A stretch of 64,000 nt of DNA from Cryoendolithus antarcticus (taxonomy: Eukaryota > Ascomycota > Dothideomycetes > Cladosporiales > Cladosporiaceae): positions 1,160,032 to 1,224,031 of the forward strand of contig NAJO01000009.1 of the NCBI GenBank assembly GCA_002077065.1, read 5' to 3'. Positions 48,217-59,672 of this stretch are shown one piece after another (position 1 is the stretch's first letter; each line of letters opens with the position of its first letter). A program made the translations under genes and the position numbers. Below the pieces are notes generated by a model. It was not told the DNA's origin and did no database searches. It was given only the letters and a program-made list of their open reading frames with translations.

Positions 48217-50588
48217 TCAAGTTCCATTTGCCGTAGTTGCAGCCTGAACCAGCTTCTGCGCCAGCCACTCGTCGGCCTTTCGGAACGTTGTCTTCATGTC
48301 GTTGTTCACAATACCGCTGTCAGCAGCCTGGATGCCTGCATTGATCTGCGAAGCAAAGTCAGTAAGCTACACTCTATCTGATACACAAGATCAGCATACC
48401 GCGCCCCACATCTTCCACGCCTTCTCCAGATCCCCCTTGATGTCTGTAGCATGATTGAACCACTTCGTGATATCCGTGCGCTTCTCATTCGATAGCTCGT
48501 CGAGGTAGCTCTTCACTACCAAGCTCAGCCCGAGATCTGGCTCGCGGAGGAGTGGCAGATCACTGCCGAGGTCGGAGTAGTCGAGAGGCTTGTGGTCTCG
48601 TGAAGCAGCACCCTTGAGCAGCATGCTGAGAGCGTGCATCTCGAGCAGGTCGCGAAGGGCGCCGCGGGTCGCAGCAGCCATCTGGTGATATGCAAGGAGG
48701 TGTCTTGACAGAGGCCCAGTGAAGCCGATCTCGCCGTGCTGGAAGGTGCCGAGGCATGCGATGCGGCTGAGCAGGAGTGTGTTGGCCTTGTCTGTGTCAC
48801 TCCCACGCATTGGTGCTCCCTGGTAGCTTGTGGCGGGAAAGAGGTTGAGTGAGTTCAAGGCATCGAGACGATGAAGTTCGAAGGCGATGAAGATAGCTTC
48901 TTCGGCTTCGCGGGGGTCCTCGCCGATGTCAAGGTACTCAGTGCTTTTCGCGTGGTCGAGAGCGACCTTCAGCGCTTTGCCCCATGCGGAAAGTGTATGG
49001 TCATTGTTGATGTAGCCGCGATCTTCGAGGAAGCGGAATGTTGCGTTGCCAAGAAGTTCCTGCCGAGTGGTGTATGTGCCGGTGACAGGTTGTGGTAGCG
49101 ATTCTGTGATCGTCTTCTCTGGGATGCCGGGTTGGGAAAGTATGGAGACAGCTGCGTAGAGTGGAGATCGTTGCATCTCGAGCTGATCACGTTAGTAACG
49201 CTATCCATTAGCAGAGGGAATCGGCCTGACTTACACCTTCTGCTGCTGCACTGCGCGCGATGACATCCTCCTTGACGTGCCACCTGTCTGCCGCCTGACT
49301 CGACTGCAATGCATCGGGCACATCAAGCGCCTTCTTACGGTCCATCTCGTACCAGCAGACGAGCTCCACATCTGTGTATTGGTAGTAGTTGTGCAGCGAT
49401 CTGCTCATGAGCGCCATACTCCGCGTACGGAGCGGCGCCAGCTTCTGCGAAACAAGCGTTTGGTAGGGTCTTGAGCTCCCGCCATCCAGTGGCGCAACCT
49501 CGAACACCTCCAGCCGTGTCCGCCAATTGAGCACCCTCGGACCCACAACACCACGCGAGAGGTAGTAATAAATGTCGTCCGGAAGACGCTGTCCAATGAC
49601 GTCGTGCAGATTGTTGGGTGTTACCTCGCCGTGCTTGGTCCGAGGTTTCCCGGTGTGGTCGATCCATAACGCATGGGTGACAGCGGCCCGCGCCTTCTGA
49701 AAGAGCAGCTTGTACGCTTCACTCTTAAGCGAGTCGCATGCAAGAAGTCCGTCGTTATTGCATCGTGCGAGAAGCTCTCTCGCTGCAAGGAGTGGCGCTG
49801 GGTTCAGATCGATCTCTGGAACCGGTGGCGGGGCGAGGATGGTCAGGCCAGACAATAGACACAGATCGACGAACTGATCATCGCTCAGGTTGAGCTTGGC
49901 AAGGCACTTGGGTTTCTCGGCCCAGACGAAGACTTTCGTGTCCCAATCGAGACTGAGTATGACTCTCGATGCACCGTAGAGTAGGCACGACATTGAGCCG
50001 ACGACAGCATCGGCGAAGTTCTCGTTGTGTAGTGCTACGACTTGGGTGGCTGCAGCTGATGGCGCGGTTTGTACGCGCACGCCCTTGGTGTGTAGGTAGC
50101 TGCGCAGCCAACGCAAGATGTGATATGTACCGTAGGTACCTGCGTTCCTGTCAGTGAATTGAATGTCACACTCGAGGATCAATACAAGACTCACATGACT
50201 TCCCAAACTCAGCAACAGCATCGTCAGCTTTGCTCTCGCCATACAACCGCCATGCTTCGTCCAAGCTCGCTGCTGCAATGCGGCTCTCCTTCGCGATCGT
50301 AGCGCGGTCTCGACAAGCTAAGTCCAGTCCGTTGAAGACAAACGTGGGAGTGATACCAGCATTGCGGAAGCCTTCCAAGTGCTCGTTGACGTGCTTCTTA
50401 AGCGCAAACGGAAGACCGCCAAGTGCTGGAAGTAGCGGCTCGCGGGTTGTCTGCGCGGTGAGTAGCGTGTTCAGCCAGTCCTCTGCGTCGATCGCAACGC
50501 GTTTCTCACGAAGTTGATCGATTTTGCCAGACACTGTGACACCGTCGTGGGTAGCCCACTCCTTGAAGGCTAGGGTGTGGAGGCCCAT
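48217..50588 (-). CDS. mkt1: Mkt1-like post-transcriptional regulator with XPG-type nuclease fold
   Basis: Exons 50588-50195, 50139-49235, 49182-48400 and 48345-48217 give 736 aa; introns are 55, 52 and 54 nt. The first intron needs the acceptor before GTACCTACGG to keep frame. The N-terminal XPG-like part has KRVAIDAEDWLNTLL and ITPTFVFNGLDL. The I-like region reads GTYHILRWLRSYLHTKGVRV and LLYGASRVILSLDWDTKVFV, with several catalytic acids replaced, as in Mkt1. The C-terminal half is the MKT1 domain (SPLYAAVSILSQPGIPEKTI, DRGYINNDHTLSAWGKAL). Yeast Mkt1 partners Pbp1, acts on HO and mitochondrial mRNAs and influences many quantitative traits. Confidence 0.9.
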
Positions 50589-51178
50589 ACTGGTGGTCGA
50601 GGGGCAGGCTACAAAAGGATCTTTTGGTTATCGATACTCAACTAGCAGCTGTATCACTCAGATCGTAGAAAGTGTAACAATTCGAGAGCAAGTGCAATCG
50701 GTGATATGTACCAAGTTACGAGGTAATGTTGATGTGAGTCTCGAAGCTCAGGTTGCCATCGGCGCTACTGCAGGTACGACAGAACCCCTACTAGTGGGGA
50801 TGACGCTCTGCTCACGACTTCACTGTCACATGTCGCCGTGACAGCACTGCTCTCAAGGTCTCTTCTTGGTATGATCAAAGACCATGATGCTGCTATAGTG
50901 GTGACCACCACCGTGTGAGCGACAGTATGGCCACAACGGGAGTGTAGACATCGAGCTGTAATCCCTGGCCCAAAATGCGCTCTCACTTGACAGGCTTACT
51001 TTCTGGTGGTGTTGTATGCGGACTCGGTATTGGAGAGATCGACAATAGGCTTGCGAGAGAGGAGTCTAGTGTTGCTACACGCGCGTGTGCTCTCAATCAT
51101 GGCTTTCCTCTGCTTATGATACTATACCTTACGCTGATTGTCAAGTTCATTACGGACAGCAGCCTAGGAGAGGCGCTT
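50589..51178. other. Intergenic region between mkt1 and cwc23
   Basis: 590 bp holding the mkt1 promoter and the cwc23 3' end. A plus-strand frame from ATG 50975 (93 codons) has a hydrophobic centre but runs into the opposite-strand cwc23 coding end. I do not support it as a gene. Confidence 0.4.
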
Positions 51179-52072
51179 TCATACATTCTCCGCCGGGGTA
51201 TCATCTACTTTCTCCGTCTCAAGCTTCTCTCTCCGACGTATCTCCGCTTTCCTTAACCTCTCCAACGTGGCATCTAAACCCACAATCGACTCTGTCGCCA
51301 CCTTTGGGATCTCCACCTCGGGCTCCGTCCCTTTCAACCACCCGATATCTTCCACATGCTCAACACGTGCATTCACCGCTGCTCGTGCTCCCACAACATC
51401 GACAAAAACTAGCGTCGCGAGCGTGAAATCCGCCCTGTGCTTCTCTCCTGGGACCTTGATTCGCTTGTCTCGTAGTACCATGTACTCTATCTTGCCATAG
51501 CGAGAGAACGTTTCCATGAGAGAGGCTTGTGTCAAATGGGCTGTTTCTGCGGTTTGCCGGAATCTGAGCTTGATCGATCGATCTATCTCGTCCGTGACCT
51601 CAGCTTGTGGTTGTGTCGTAGTCTCGGCTTCTTGCTCCTTCCGTAGCTTCGCCGTCAATTCCTCCCTTCTTCGCTTCCCATCTGCGGCTAACCTTGCGAT
51701 TTCCCTCCGATACGCATCATCTTCCACATCATCACCGCGCTTCCTCTTCAGTGAAGCGTTTTCACGTGCTTCCAACTCATCCTTGAACTGCTTCCTTCGA
51801 CCCTCAAACTGCTGCTCTCGCTCCTGTCGAGCTTCCCTTGTCCGCCTGGCATCGTCGTAGGCTTCTTTCGACGCAGGATCTGATAATACGTCGAATGCGA
51901 CCTGTAGGTCGTGAAACTTGGCTGCAGCGGCTGCGTCTGAGCCTACTTTGTCCGGGTGATATTTCAGCGCTGTCTTGCGGTATGCGCGGCGTATTTCCGC
52001 ATCCGTGCCGGCATGTGATGAGATGCCAAGGAGCTCGTAAAAGTCTTCGGTGGTGTTAACGCTCGGGTTCAT
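51179..52072 (-). CDS. cwc23: J-domain and RRM protein, Cwc23/Cwf23/DNAJC17 type
   Basis: Single exon, 297 aa. The N-terminal J domain (about 9-75) has [20 protein letters not shown] and HPD at 39-41. A charged coiled-coil segment (80-165) contains [15 protein letters not shown] degenerate RRM (about 170-250) reads [19 protein letters not shown] and [13 protein letters not shown]. This order, J domain then coiled coil then RRM, is that of DNAJC17 and fission yeast Cwf23, which associate with the spliceosome; yeast Cwc23 helps spliceosome disassembly with Ntr1 and Prp43. It is divergent from dcp2. Confidence 0.88.
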   Translation of the reverse strand: MNPSVNTTEDFYELLGISSHAGTDAEIRRAYRKTALKYHPDKVGSDAAAAAKFHDLQVAFDVLSDPASKEAYDDARRTREARQEREQQFEGRRKQFKDELEARENASLKRKRGDDVEDDAYRREIARLAADGKRRREELTAKLRKEQEAETTTQPQAEVTDEIDRSIKLRFRQTAETAHLTQASLMETFSRYGKIEYMVLRDKRIKVPGEKHRADFTLATLVFVDVVGARAAVNARVEHVEDIGWLKGTEPEVEIPKVATESIVGLDATLERLRKAEIRRREKLETEKVDDTPAENV

Positions 52073-52423
52073 GACACCGTTTCCTGTGGTGTTGTAGACT
52101 TACCTGCAAGGAGTCGAGAAGATATACCAGCGACAGCGAGATGATATATTTTGTGGAGACCAAGGATGAGTCAGCCGTGAACCTCTATGGCTGAATGTCG
52201 GATGATCGGCGCTTCGACGATACGTGAGTGAGTGAACTAACACACAAGAGACGCTTCCTTGGCATGAAGCATCTCTCTGGTTTGATACCTCGGGTTCTAG
52301 CTCGTACTGTGCTGTGTATCATTGCAAAGACTAGCTGCACAATCCGGCAAAGGGGTGGAAGACTATACCTGTGCTGATCATTAGACGCGGCAATGCGCAG
52401 TCCGTCTCTCGACACTGGTCAAC
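52073..52423. promoter_or_regulatory. Divergent promoter of cwc23 and dcp2
   Basis: 351 bp between start codons. No gene or repeat seen. Confidence 0.4.
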
Positions 52424-55158
52424 ATGGCAGAGGCGAAGATGACACTACTTGACTGTATGCTTTGACTGAACAGCTGTTACTGGTATACACAGTACTAACA
52501 TACGTTCCAGGGCTGGACGACCTGACAGTCCGCTTCCTACTCAATCTCCCCCAATCAGAGCTGTCCAGCGTACCGCGATTATGCTTCCAAGTAGAAGAAG
52601 CGCACTGGTTCTACGAAGATTTCATTCGCCCCCTAGCAGCAGCTGCTGGCAATCAGCTTCCCAATTTGCCACTGAAGCAGTTCTGCCTGTTACTCTTTCA
52701 GCACTGCCCACTGCTCAGCGGCTTCTCCGATGATGAGCACATCGCAGCATACGAGGAGTTCCTAGCCTACAAGGTCCGCGTACCAGTGCGCGGGGCCATC
52801 TTACTGGATGCCAGCATGGAGCAAGTGCTGCTCGTGCGAGGATGGAAGAAGGGGTCCAGCTGGTCGTTTCCGCGGGGTAAGATCAATAAGGATGAGCCTG
52901 ACCTGGACTGCGCGATACGAGAGGTCTGGGAGGAGACTGGATATGACCTGCGTGCGTCAGGACTGATCGCCAAGGATGAGAGTGCTGTGAAGCATATTGA
53001 TATCATCATGCGCGAGCAGCATATGCGGCTATTTGTCTTTCGCGATGTACCACTGGACACGGTCTTCGAGACGCAGACCCGGAAAGAGATTAGTAAGATC
53101 CAATGGTACAATCTGCGCGCGTTGCCGGGGTTCGCGAAGAAGGGAAGGCAGGATGTCGATAGCAGTAACGCGAATAAGTACTACATGGTGGCGCCTTTCT
53201 TGGGTCCGCTTAAGAAGTGGATCGCGCAGCAGAGGAGGAATGACTTGTTGAATGAGGGGGTGGTTGAACAGCCTCCTGTTGCGTCTCTGGCTGTGCCTCA
53301 CATGGACCTCATTGCGGAGGAGTCTGAAGGACCTGCTGAGATGGCAGCTGTCATTGATACGCGCGATCGATCGGAGGAGCTGCGCCGGATGCTGTCCATT
53401 GGAGGGTCTGCACTTAATGATGAGACGAGATTGTCTCTACAGACACAGGCTACGCAAGCCGACAAACTGCTCGCTATGCTGCAGGGTCCACAGATGAGGT
53501 CGATCGATCCACCAGTATCGCGGCCGCATGTGGAGCGGGTCGCAACGGGGACGCAATATGTCCTACCACCTATGCCTCACCCAACAAGGCAACCCTCCGT
53601 GGGTTATCAGCAGGGTGCGCAGCAAAGTCTAGCCTTCAACCCTGGCCAGCATCGCGTGCAGACATTCAATCAGCCTCAGCAGGTGCAGCCTAGTCAGAAT
53701 CATCCATCATACCCGACCGCCACACAACGGCTTCCTCAGCAGATCGGCCAACACCCAATGGATTACGCAAGACTCGTGAGCCCTGCCATGCAGAACGATG
53801 CGCATCCTCGCCCTCTTAGAGCGCAACTTCCACTACACCCGTCAGACGCAAGAAGCCGAACGCATGGTATGATTCAGCCGCCTGCACAAGGTCCAGGTGC
53901 CATTGCAGCTGGACCGACAGTACCCAGCGCGTCGCGATTGCCGACTCCGAGTCTCAATGCGCAAGCGGCTTCACTTCTCGATGTGTTCAAGTCAGGAGCC
54001 AGGCCAGCGTCCGCCATGGTACAGCCAAGAACGGCTTCCGGAGTAATAAACCCACACCAAGCTGCCCTTATGGGACTCATCAAGCAAGTGCCTGCTCCGC
54101 CGCAGCTCCCACCGCAAGACCGCACACACGATGGCTCCACTAAAATGGCATCTCCAACGTCGAGCGATGTCACGGTCAAGGCTCGCGCGCGTCCTGTCCG
54201 GAAGACCACTTTAAACGAGATCACGCGCACCCTGCCGAAGATCAAGAGACCGTCTCAGCCGTCACCTGTTGCGCAGGAAATTCCAAACAGCTTCGGTACG
54301 CCTGCTGCTGCTCACCAAGATAGTGCACAGCGTGTGATCGACAACACAGCGCCTGTTCTCGTGGCGAGTCCATCGAATAGTGGCGCGAATGAATTGCACG
54401 TACCACCGCGGAGTGGTGGAGGCGGCGACAGCAACGGCACAGCGACACCGCAGATCCAAATCCTCAGCAGGTCGGCAAAAGGCGCAGAAATGTCGGCTGG
54501 TCCTGCAGCTATGGCACAAGGCACACTACGAAACAATGCTGCAAATCACGCCATGAATGGCAATCATTCTGACCCTCCAACATCGAGGACCGTGGCTTTT
54601 CACAGTGGTACCGCTGGGCAGCAGGAGCGACTTTTGACCTTGCTCAAGCGGCCAGCCGCGCAAGAGACGTCGCCTTCACGGCCAGCCAGCAGCGCTCCGC
54701 CAAGTCAGCCATCAGCCACTACTAGTAAAGACGCTCTGCTTGGCCTCTTTCAACCCAAGCCGCCACAGTCTGCAAGCATACCAACGATCGCCTCTAGTCC
54801 ACAGCCACCACGAGCGCCCTCACTGCAGCCGGAGACCAGGTCTGCAATAGCAGTCTCTGCGCCGATACACACATCGCAAGGTTTGACTCTTCTCAACCTT
54901 TTCCGCAAAGGCAGTCCGAGTACAGAAACACCCGTATCACCTTTTGCGCTTGGGTCGCCGGAGCAGGCACGGCATCAGAAGCTTCCGTCACGGTCAAGAT
55001 TGGGAGAGCCTGGGACGGAACAGCCGAAGGGTAGGCTGGGCAGTGTGAGCTCGTCGGGACGGGGGACGCCTACTGTTACTACACCTACGGAAGCAAAGGA
55101 CTTTCTGCTGGGGTATCTGAATGGCGTTGTAGAGAAGGAGGGACGGGGGAGGAAGTAG
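52424..55158 (+). CDS. dcp2: mRNA-decapping enzyme Dcp2
   Basis: Exons 52424-52454 and 52511-55158 give 892 aa. Exon 1 has 31 nt and the junction produces MTLLDWLDDLTVRFLLNLP, the standard Dcp2 start. The regulatory domain (about 5-90) is followed by the Nudix domain: GAILLDASMEQVLLVRGWKK, SSWSFPRGKINKDEPD and AIREVWEETGYDL (EVWEETG at about 148-154, supplying the metal-binding glutamates). Box B-like helices run to about residue 250. The remaining 640 residues are disordered and Pro/Gln/Ser-rich, and include repeated short Leu-rich motifs (LLDVFKSGA, LLTLLKRPA, LLGLFQPKP, LLNLFRKGS). These resemble the helical leucine-rich motifs that bind Edc3 and Pat1 in yeast and fission yeast Dcp2. Confidence 0.96.
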
Positions 55159-55401
55159 CGTGTTGAGAATTCTCACTGCATTGTGTGACTGATGTCCGAC
55201 TGCTGTCATTGCGTAGTCACTAAATGATCGTCATCTTGGTCAATGTCCTCAAATAATGCCGTTGTTGCTGTTATCAGCGACGTCGATCTAAGCTCTCCCA
55301 CATGTTAGTGTTGCCAGCTTCGACTTGATATCCTTTTCTCTCCCACACCACCAGCATGATATCAATATAACGCCCCGCGCACCGTCGCGCTCGCTTCCAA
55401 C

Positions 55402-56883
55402 ATGAAGAAGACGCTCCTCCTCGTCTTCGTCCACGGCTTCAAAGGCAGCGACGACACCTTCGGTCCCTTTCCCCAGGACCTCCGCGCATTGATATCCACC
55501 ACCCTCCCCAAGCTAGACGTCCTCAGTATCCAATACCCGCGCTACGAAACCCGCGGCGATCTGAAAGAATGCGTCTCGCGGTTCAAGGAATGGCTGCAGA
55601 ACAAGGTTATCGATCTGGAGGTTGCGAATGGGACGCCCAGCCCGACTGTGGACCCGAGTGTGCATGTTGTGCTTGTGGGGCATTCGATGGGGGGCATCGT
55701 GGCGGCGGAGACCTTGTTGAGTATTGCGAGGGATGAGCCGGTGCCTGCATCTGCGTCTTCGACTAGTAAGGCGCGGAATGGGACGGAGTCGGCGAGTGGG
55801 AGGCAGAGTCCGGTTGGTGGGTTGAAGGCGCCGAATAATGACAAGGCGGGGAGGTCTTCCTCTGCCCCTCCATCAACGGCGACGCCGACGTCTCTCTTCT
55901 TTCCTTACATCGATGGTGTACTTGCTTTCGACACGCCCTTCCTCGGTATCAGTCCTGGCGTCCTAGCGCACGGTGCAGAAGAGCAGATTAAGCACGCTTC
56001 CACGGCTTACAAAGCTTACAACGGAGCGAGCGAGCTCTTCGGCTGGGGTAATGCTGCGAAGGCTGCTCCTCAGCCGACTGCTAATGCATCGAGTCGCGGT
56101 CTACCTGCACCGAGCAGTAATGGCACGAATTGGGGAAAGTGGGCCATGTATGGCGGTGCTGCGGCAGCTATAGCAGGTGCTGCTGGCGCGGCTTACATGA
56201 GCTGGAACACGATCAATCAGGGTTTGACCTGGGCGGGAAGTCATCTGGAGTTTGTGGGATGTCTGGCACGGGGCGCAGAGCTGCAAGAGAGAGTTGAGAG
56301 GGTCGTGGATCTCACTCAGACACATGGCGTGGGGTTCTGCAACTTTTATGGTGCGCTCGGGGAGAAGATCACGAGTAAGACGCAGTATGCTGGCGCGGTC
56401 GTGGGGCAGGATCGGACGTTTTGTGTGGTGCCTAAGCAGTCGGCGCTGGCCGATAGTCCGACTGGATCGAAGAGGTCAGCAAAAACTGCAGGCAATGATG
56501 ACCGCAGTGCGAAGCCGCCGCGTAAGAAGCGGAAGCCGCAGAATGAGGAGGAGATGCAACAAAAGATGGAGCAGGAGGGTGAGGAGGTTAGGGAGTTTGC
56601 CAAGAATCCTACGAAGCGAAAGGGCGAGTGGGTAAAGTGTGTCAATGACATGGCTACAGATGAGCTGAAAGCGCATACGAGTATGTTTGCTGCGAAGCGG
56701 AATCCGGGTTACTTTGCTATGTTGCCGCTTGCGAGGGATCGGGTGGTGGGGTGGGTTGATGAGGGGTGGTACGGTGGTGTTGACGGGGATGGGAAGATGC
56801 CGATGCATGAGAGTGATGATGATGGACAAGGTGGTGATGAGGGTGAAGACTCGAGGAGGCGAACGGACGACCGCATGACTTGA
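55402..56883 (+). CDS. DUF676-type putative serine esterase/lipase
   Basis: Single exon, 493 aa. The start MKKTLLLVFVHGFKGSDDTF gives strand beta with the HG oxyanion region. SIQYPRYETRGDLKECVSRF and VHVVLVGHSMGGIVAAETLL follow, the latter with a perfect GHSMG nucleophile elbow (Ser near residue 95). Between 115 and 170 there is a low-complexity insert. FPYIDGVLAFDTPFLGISPG is the next conserved block. A hydrophobic Ala/Gly segment (about 250-270) could touch a membrane. The C-terminus is basic then acidic. It belongs to the DUF676 alpha/beta hydrolases, some of which are phospholipases; the substrate here is unknown. Confidence 0.82.
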   Translation: MKKTLLLVFVHGFKGSDDTFGPFPQDLRALISTTLPKLDVLSIQYPRYETRGDLKECVSRFKEWLQNKVIDLEVANGTPSPTVDPSVHVVLVGHSMGGIVAAETLLSIARDEPVPASASSTSKARNGTESASGRQSPVGGLKAPNNDKAGRSSSAPPSTATPTSLFFPYIDGVLAFDTPFLGISPGVLAHGAEEQIKHASTAYKAYNGASELFGWGNAAKAAPQPTANASSRGLPAPSSNGTNWGKWAMYGGAAAAIAGAAGAAYMSWNTINQGLTWAGSHLEFVGCLARGAELQERVERVVDLTQTHGVGFCNFYGALGEKITSKTQYAGAVVGQDRTFCVVPKQSALADSPTGSKRSAKTAGNDDRSAKPPRKKRKPQNEEEMQQKMEQEGEEVREFAKNPTKRKGEWVKCVNDMATDELKAHTSMFAAKRNPGYFAMLPLARDRVVGWVDEGWYGGVDGDGKMPMHESDDDGQGGDEGEDSRRRTDDRMT

Positions 56884-57771
56884 CGATGACTGGACATTCC
56901 TGCACGAGGTGGTTCCATGCTAGATGATACCGATATTGCCAAAACGCACGGCAGGGTGTCTTTCCGCCGCTAGCTATCGACTAGACTGGGTTCTGGGCAG
57001 TACTATCGCTGCAGACGACCTCTAATTGAATACCATAGTTCGCAGCGAATTGTCCGGATCTCATGAGTCCCGCTGGATTGATCATGTGTCACAAGGCAGC
57101 TCGTCGATGACACTTGACCGCGAACCAGACAGTCCTCGCCCGCAATTCGAGATGACTAGCTCGGATTCGTTGCCCAGGGATGACCGCCGAGACCACAGCA
57201 TAACATGATCTGACATCCTACGACGGCGGCACCACTGACACAAAGCGAGGATCCCCCCACCAACCCCTCCCTCCACCTCACCAAGCGGTACTGTGGCGGT
57301 GTGCTCATTGACGCATTACCAAGATGTGTCGAGCTGCTCGTGGGTGGATTTCCAGGATTAATGTGTGGCTTTGCATCCTAGACCCTATGCACGCCAAAAG
57401 CGAGGATACGCCCTAGCTGAACATTGCCAAAAGTACTGCGCTACACGAGAACGAACGAGTGTGCTGGAACGCGCATGGCGTGGAGCAGCTACCAACTGTG
57501 TCGGAGATTGATCGCATCACGAGAGCGTTAACTCTCAACGACATCAGCCGCCGTGACATTGTGGGACCTCTGCTACGGCGGTGAACGAGTGCAGCATGGC
57601 CAGAAGATCTCGATAGCTACATCATTCTGCGATTACTAACACAATGTGGTGTATCGATGGTCGGGCATTTAATCGACTCCGGCCCCGCTCTACATATGAA
57701 TGAAGACACAACATGAGCATGTCATGCACGTTACAGAAGACAATCGCTTAGCTGGGAGATTCGACGACATC
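56884..57771. other. Gene-free interval before the NmrA-like pseudogene
   Basis: 888 bp without a supported reading frame or repeat. It is the largest gap between genes before the subtelomere apart from 35.7-36.8 kb, and may contain decayed sequence. Confidence 0.35.
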
Positions 57772-58797
57772 ATGGAAGCAATCTGCAAGGTCGCTGTCGT
57801 GGGAGTGAGTGTTGTAAACCTCGTTGCGCGCAACTGAGAGCTGACTTTGTTCAAGGGTTCAGGCAACCTGGGACAGCCCATCACTGCCGCACTGCTCAAG
57901 GCAGCTTTCCAAGTCACCATTATTACACGAGCGAAATCGACGACAGCACATCCATCTGAGGTCGCCGTCGTCCGCACCCGATATGATCTGCCCAATCTCA
58001 CACGCGCTTTCACAAGCCAAGACGCTGTCGTCTGCGTTGTCGGACTTACCGGCGTAGCCATGCAGAATACATTCATTGATGCTGCAGAAGCTGCGGGAGT
58101 ACGACGCTTCATCATTGATGACTTTGGTTGGGGACCAGGTATGCGCAATCTACCCGAGTTGGACGCTATCTTCGCCGAGCGACTGGACTGCCGTGATTAC
58201 GCCCAAGCAAAGGCTGCTGCTAATACAACGTTCACTTGGACCGGAATCGCTTTTGGCAGTCCGATTGACAGGGTCCTGAGGTGGTTTCCTGCTATGGGCT
58301 TTGATGTGCCGAGCAGAAAGGCGATCATCCACGATGATGGGACTGAACCTTTCACAGGTACGACGCTGGCTGGGATTGGAGCAGCTGTGGTTGGTGTGTT
58401 GCGGCATCCTGGGTAGACTGCAGATCAGTTCGTGAAGATTGTGCCGATCAAGACTTGTCAGAGAGAGCTATTGGAAGCGTTTCTTGGGGCTTTCGAGGAT
58501 GAGTGGGAGGTGCAGAAGTCCAGTGCAGGTACGCACGTTGGGGATGGGCGCGAGAAGGTTGCCGGTGGAGACGGGTCGGGCGCGCGAGACATTACGCTTG
58601 CGCACATTTTCGATCCAGATTAGGCGAGATGTGTAGTCGCGCCTTCGTGGGGGGAAGCGGACTCGAAGCTGCTTGGGGTGGAGAAGATCGGTGCGCAGGC
58701 CTTGGTAGCGACTGTAGTAGCGCAGATGCGATCATTTATAAAAGCTAGTCATTTTGGTCGTCTGATCGCCTCCTTCAGTAGTGCTATGACCCCGTGA
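57772..58797 (+). pseudogene. NmrA/isoflavone-reductase-like oxidoreductase interrupted by two in-frame TAG codons
   Basis: Exon 1 (57772-57804) and exon 2 from 57856 join as KVAVVG-GSGNLGQPITAALL, a Rossmann GxxGxxG NAD(P) site. The frame runs to a TAG at 58414-58416 (after VVGVLRHPG), which leaves 197 aa, short for the family (about 300). The same frame continues with family-like sequence: TADQFVKIVPIKTCQRELLE and GREKVAGGDGSGARDI. A second TAG stands at 58621-58623. Then SWGEADSKLLGVEKIGAQAL resembles the family C-terminus, ending at TGA 58795. Full length would be 324 codons. No frameshift is needed. The intron is 51 nt. Either a recently inactivated gene, a read-through gene or an assembly error; inactivation is most likely. 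Confidence 0.75.
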
Positions 58798-58901
58798 TGT
58801 CTTCTCTTGGTAGTGATCATGTTCAACGTTTCCGCTACTTCATCCGACAGGGTACGCCTAGGTACACAAAACTTGCACTTCTCTCCCACGTTGACACCGG
58901 C

Positions 58902-58925
58902 ACCTCCACATCGACCTCCACATCG
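58902..58925. repeat. 12-bp direct repeat, two copies
   Basis: ACCTCCACATCG occurs twice in tandem, about 95 bp upstream of the atg16 start. Confidence 0.8.
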
Positions 58926-59019
58926 CATGACGGACAAACGTGACATGCGCATCGCAAGTATCGACTGCGATGTCACTTGAGACTCCCATCGCGCCACTGG
59001 CAGCATCTGGCCGCGTGCC

Positions 59020-59672
59020 ATGAACATGGACTGGCTGGCGACCTACTCACAGGCCTTGGAGGAACGCGATGAACGGGAGCACGTCGACAAGGTCTGCATA
59101 GAATCGTGTACGTGGCAGTTTGCATACTGAACTGCAATCGTCTACTGACATGAGCCACAGACACGAAGCTCGCCGACCACGCCGCCGCTTCATGGAGTAC
59201 TCCGCTGGACGTGCAAGGTGACGCTGCCCCCGCGGAGCCAGCTACCCCTAAGGCTCGCAGCAAGGGCAGAGGCACCGTTGAAGCAGAGGCCCCAGCGTTA
59301 GCGACCCTGCGGATCGACCTAGCATCCACGCAGAAGGCGCGTGCTACACTGGAATCCCAGCTAACAGACATCACCACTCAGCTGGACGCACTATCAACAC
59401 AACAGCGTCTCTCCCAGCAACAGCTTACAGTCCTAACGAAGCAGAAGCAGGACGTGGACCGCAAGCTACGCGACAGAGATGAGGAGCTACGAGGGAAGAG
59501 CAAGCTGGTTGAGCAGGCACACGATGAGATGGCGGCGTTGGGCTTGCAGCTGAATGTTGCGGAGGTGAGGAGTGAGAGGCTGGAGAAGGAGAACAAGGAG
59601 TTGGTTGAGCGGTGGATGAGGAGGATGGGCGAGGAGGCGGAGAGGGTGAATCGGGACTCGAAGTGGGAGTGA
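59020..59672 (+). CDS. atg16: Autophagy protein Atg16
   Basis: Exons 59020-59107 and 59161-59672 give 199 aa. The start is MNMDWLATYSQALEERDERE; a second ATG two codons on is possible. The intron is 53 nt (GTACGT...TACTGAC...CACAG). The N-terminal helix (1-35) matches the Atg5-binding region. A coiled coil (about 80-190) includes LRIDLASTQKARATLESQLT and ends with the conserved Atg16 signature RLEKENKELVERWMRRMGEE. As in other fungi the WD40 domain of animal ATG16L1 is absent. Atg16 dimerises and holds Atg12-Atg5 at the phagophore to direct Atg8 lipidation. It is the last well-supported conserved gene before the telomere. Confidence 0.92.

Noticed and set aside
50975..51256. 93-codon plus-strand frame with a hydrophobic middle
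   Set aside because: Its end overlaps the coding end of cwc23 on the other strand, there is no recognisable family, and its composition fits intergenic DNA.
57772..58623. Regulated stop-codon read-through giving a peroxisomal isoform
   Set aside because: The stop context is not the UGA CUA signal and the extension ends in DPD, not a PTS1 tripeptide; a second TAG follows in frame.
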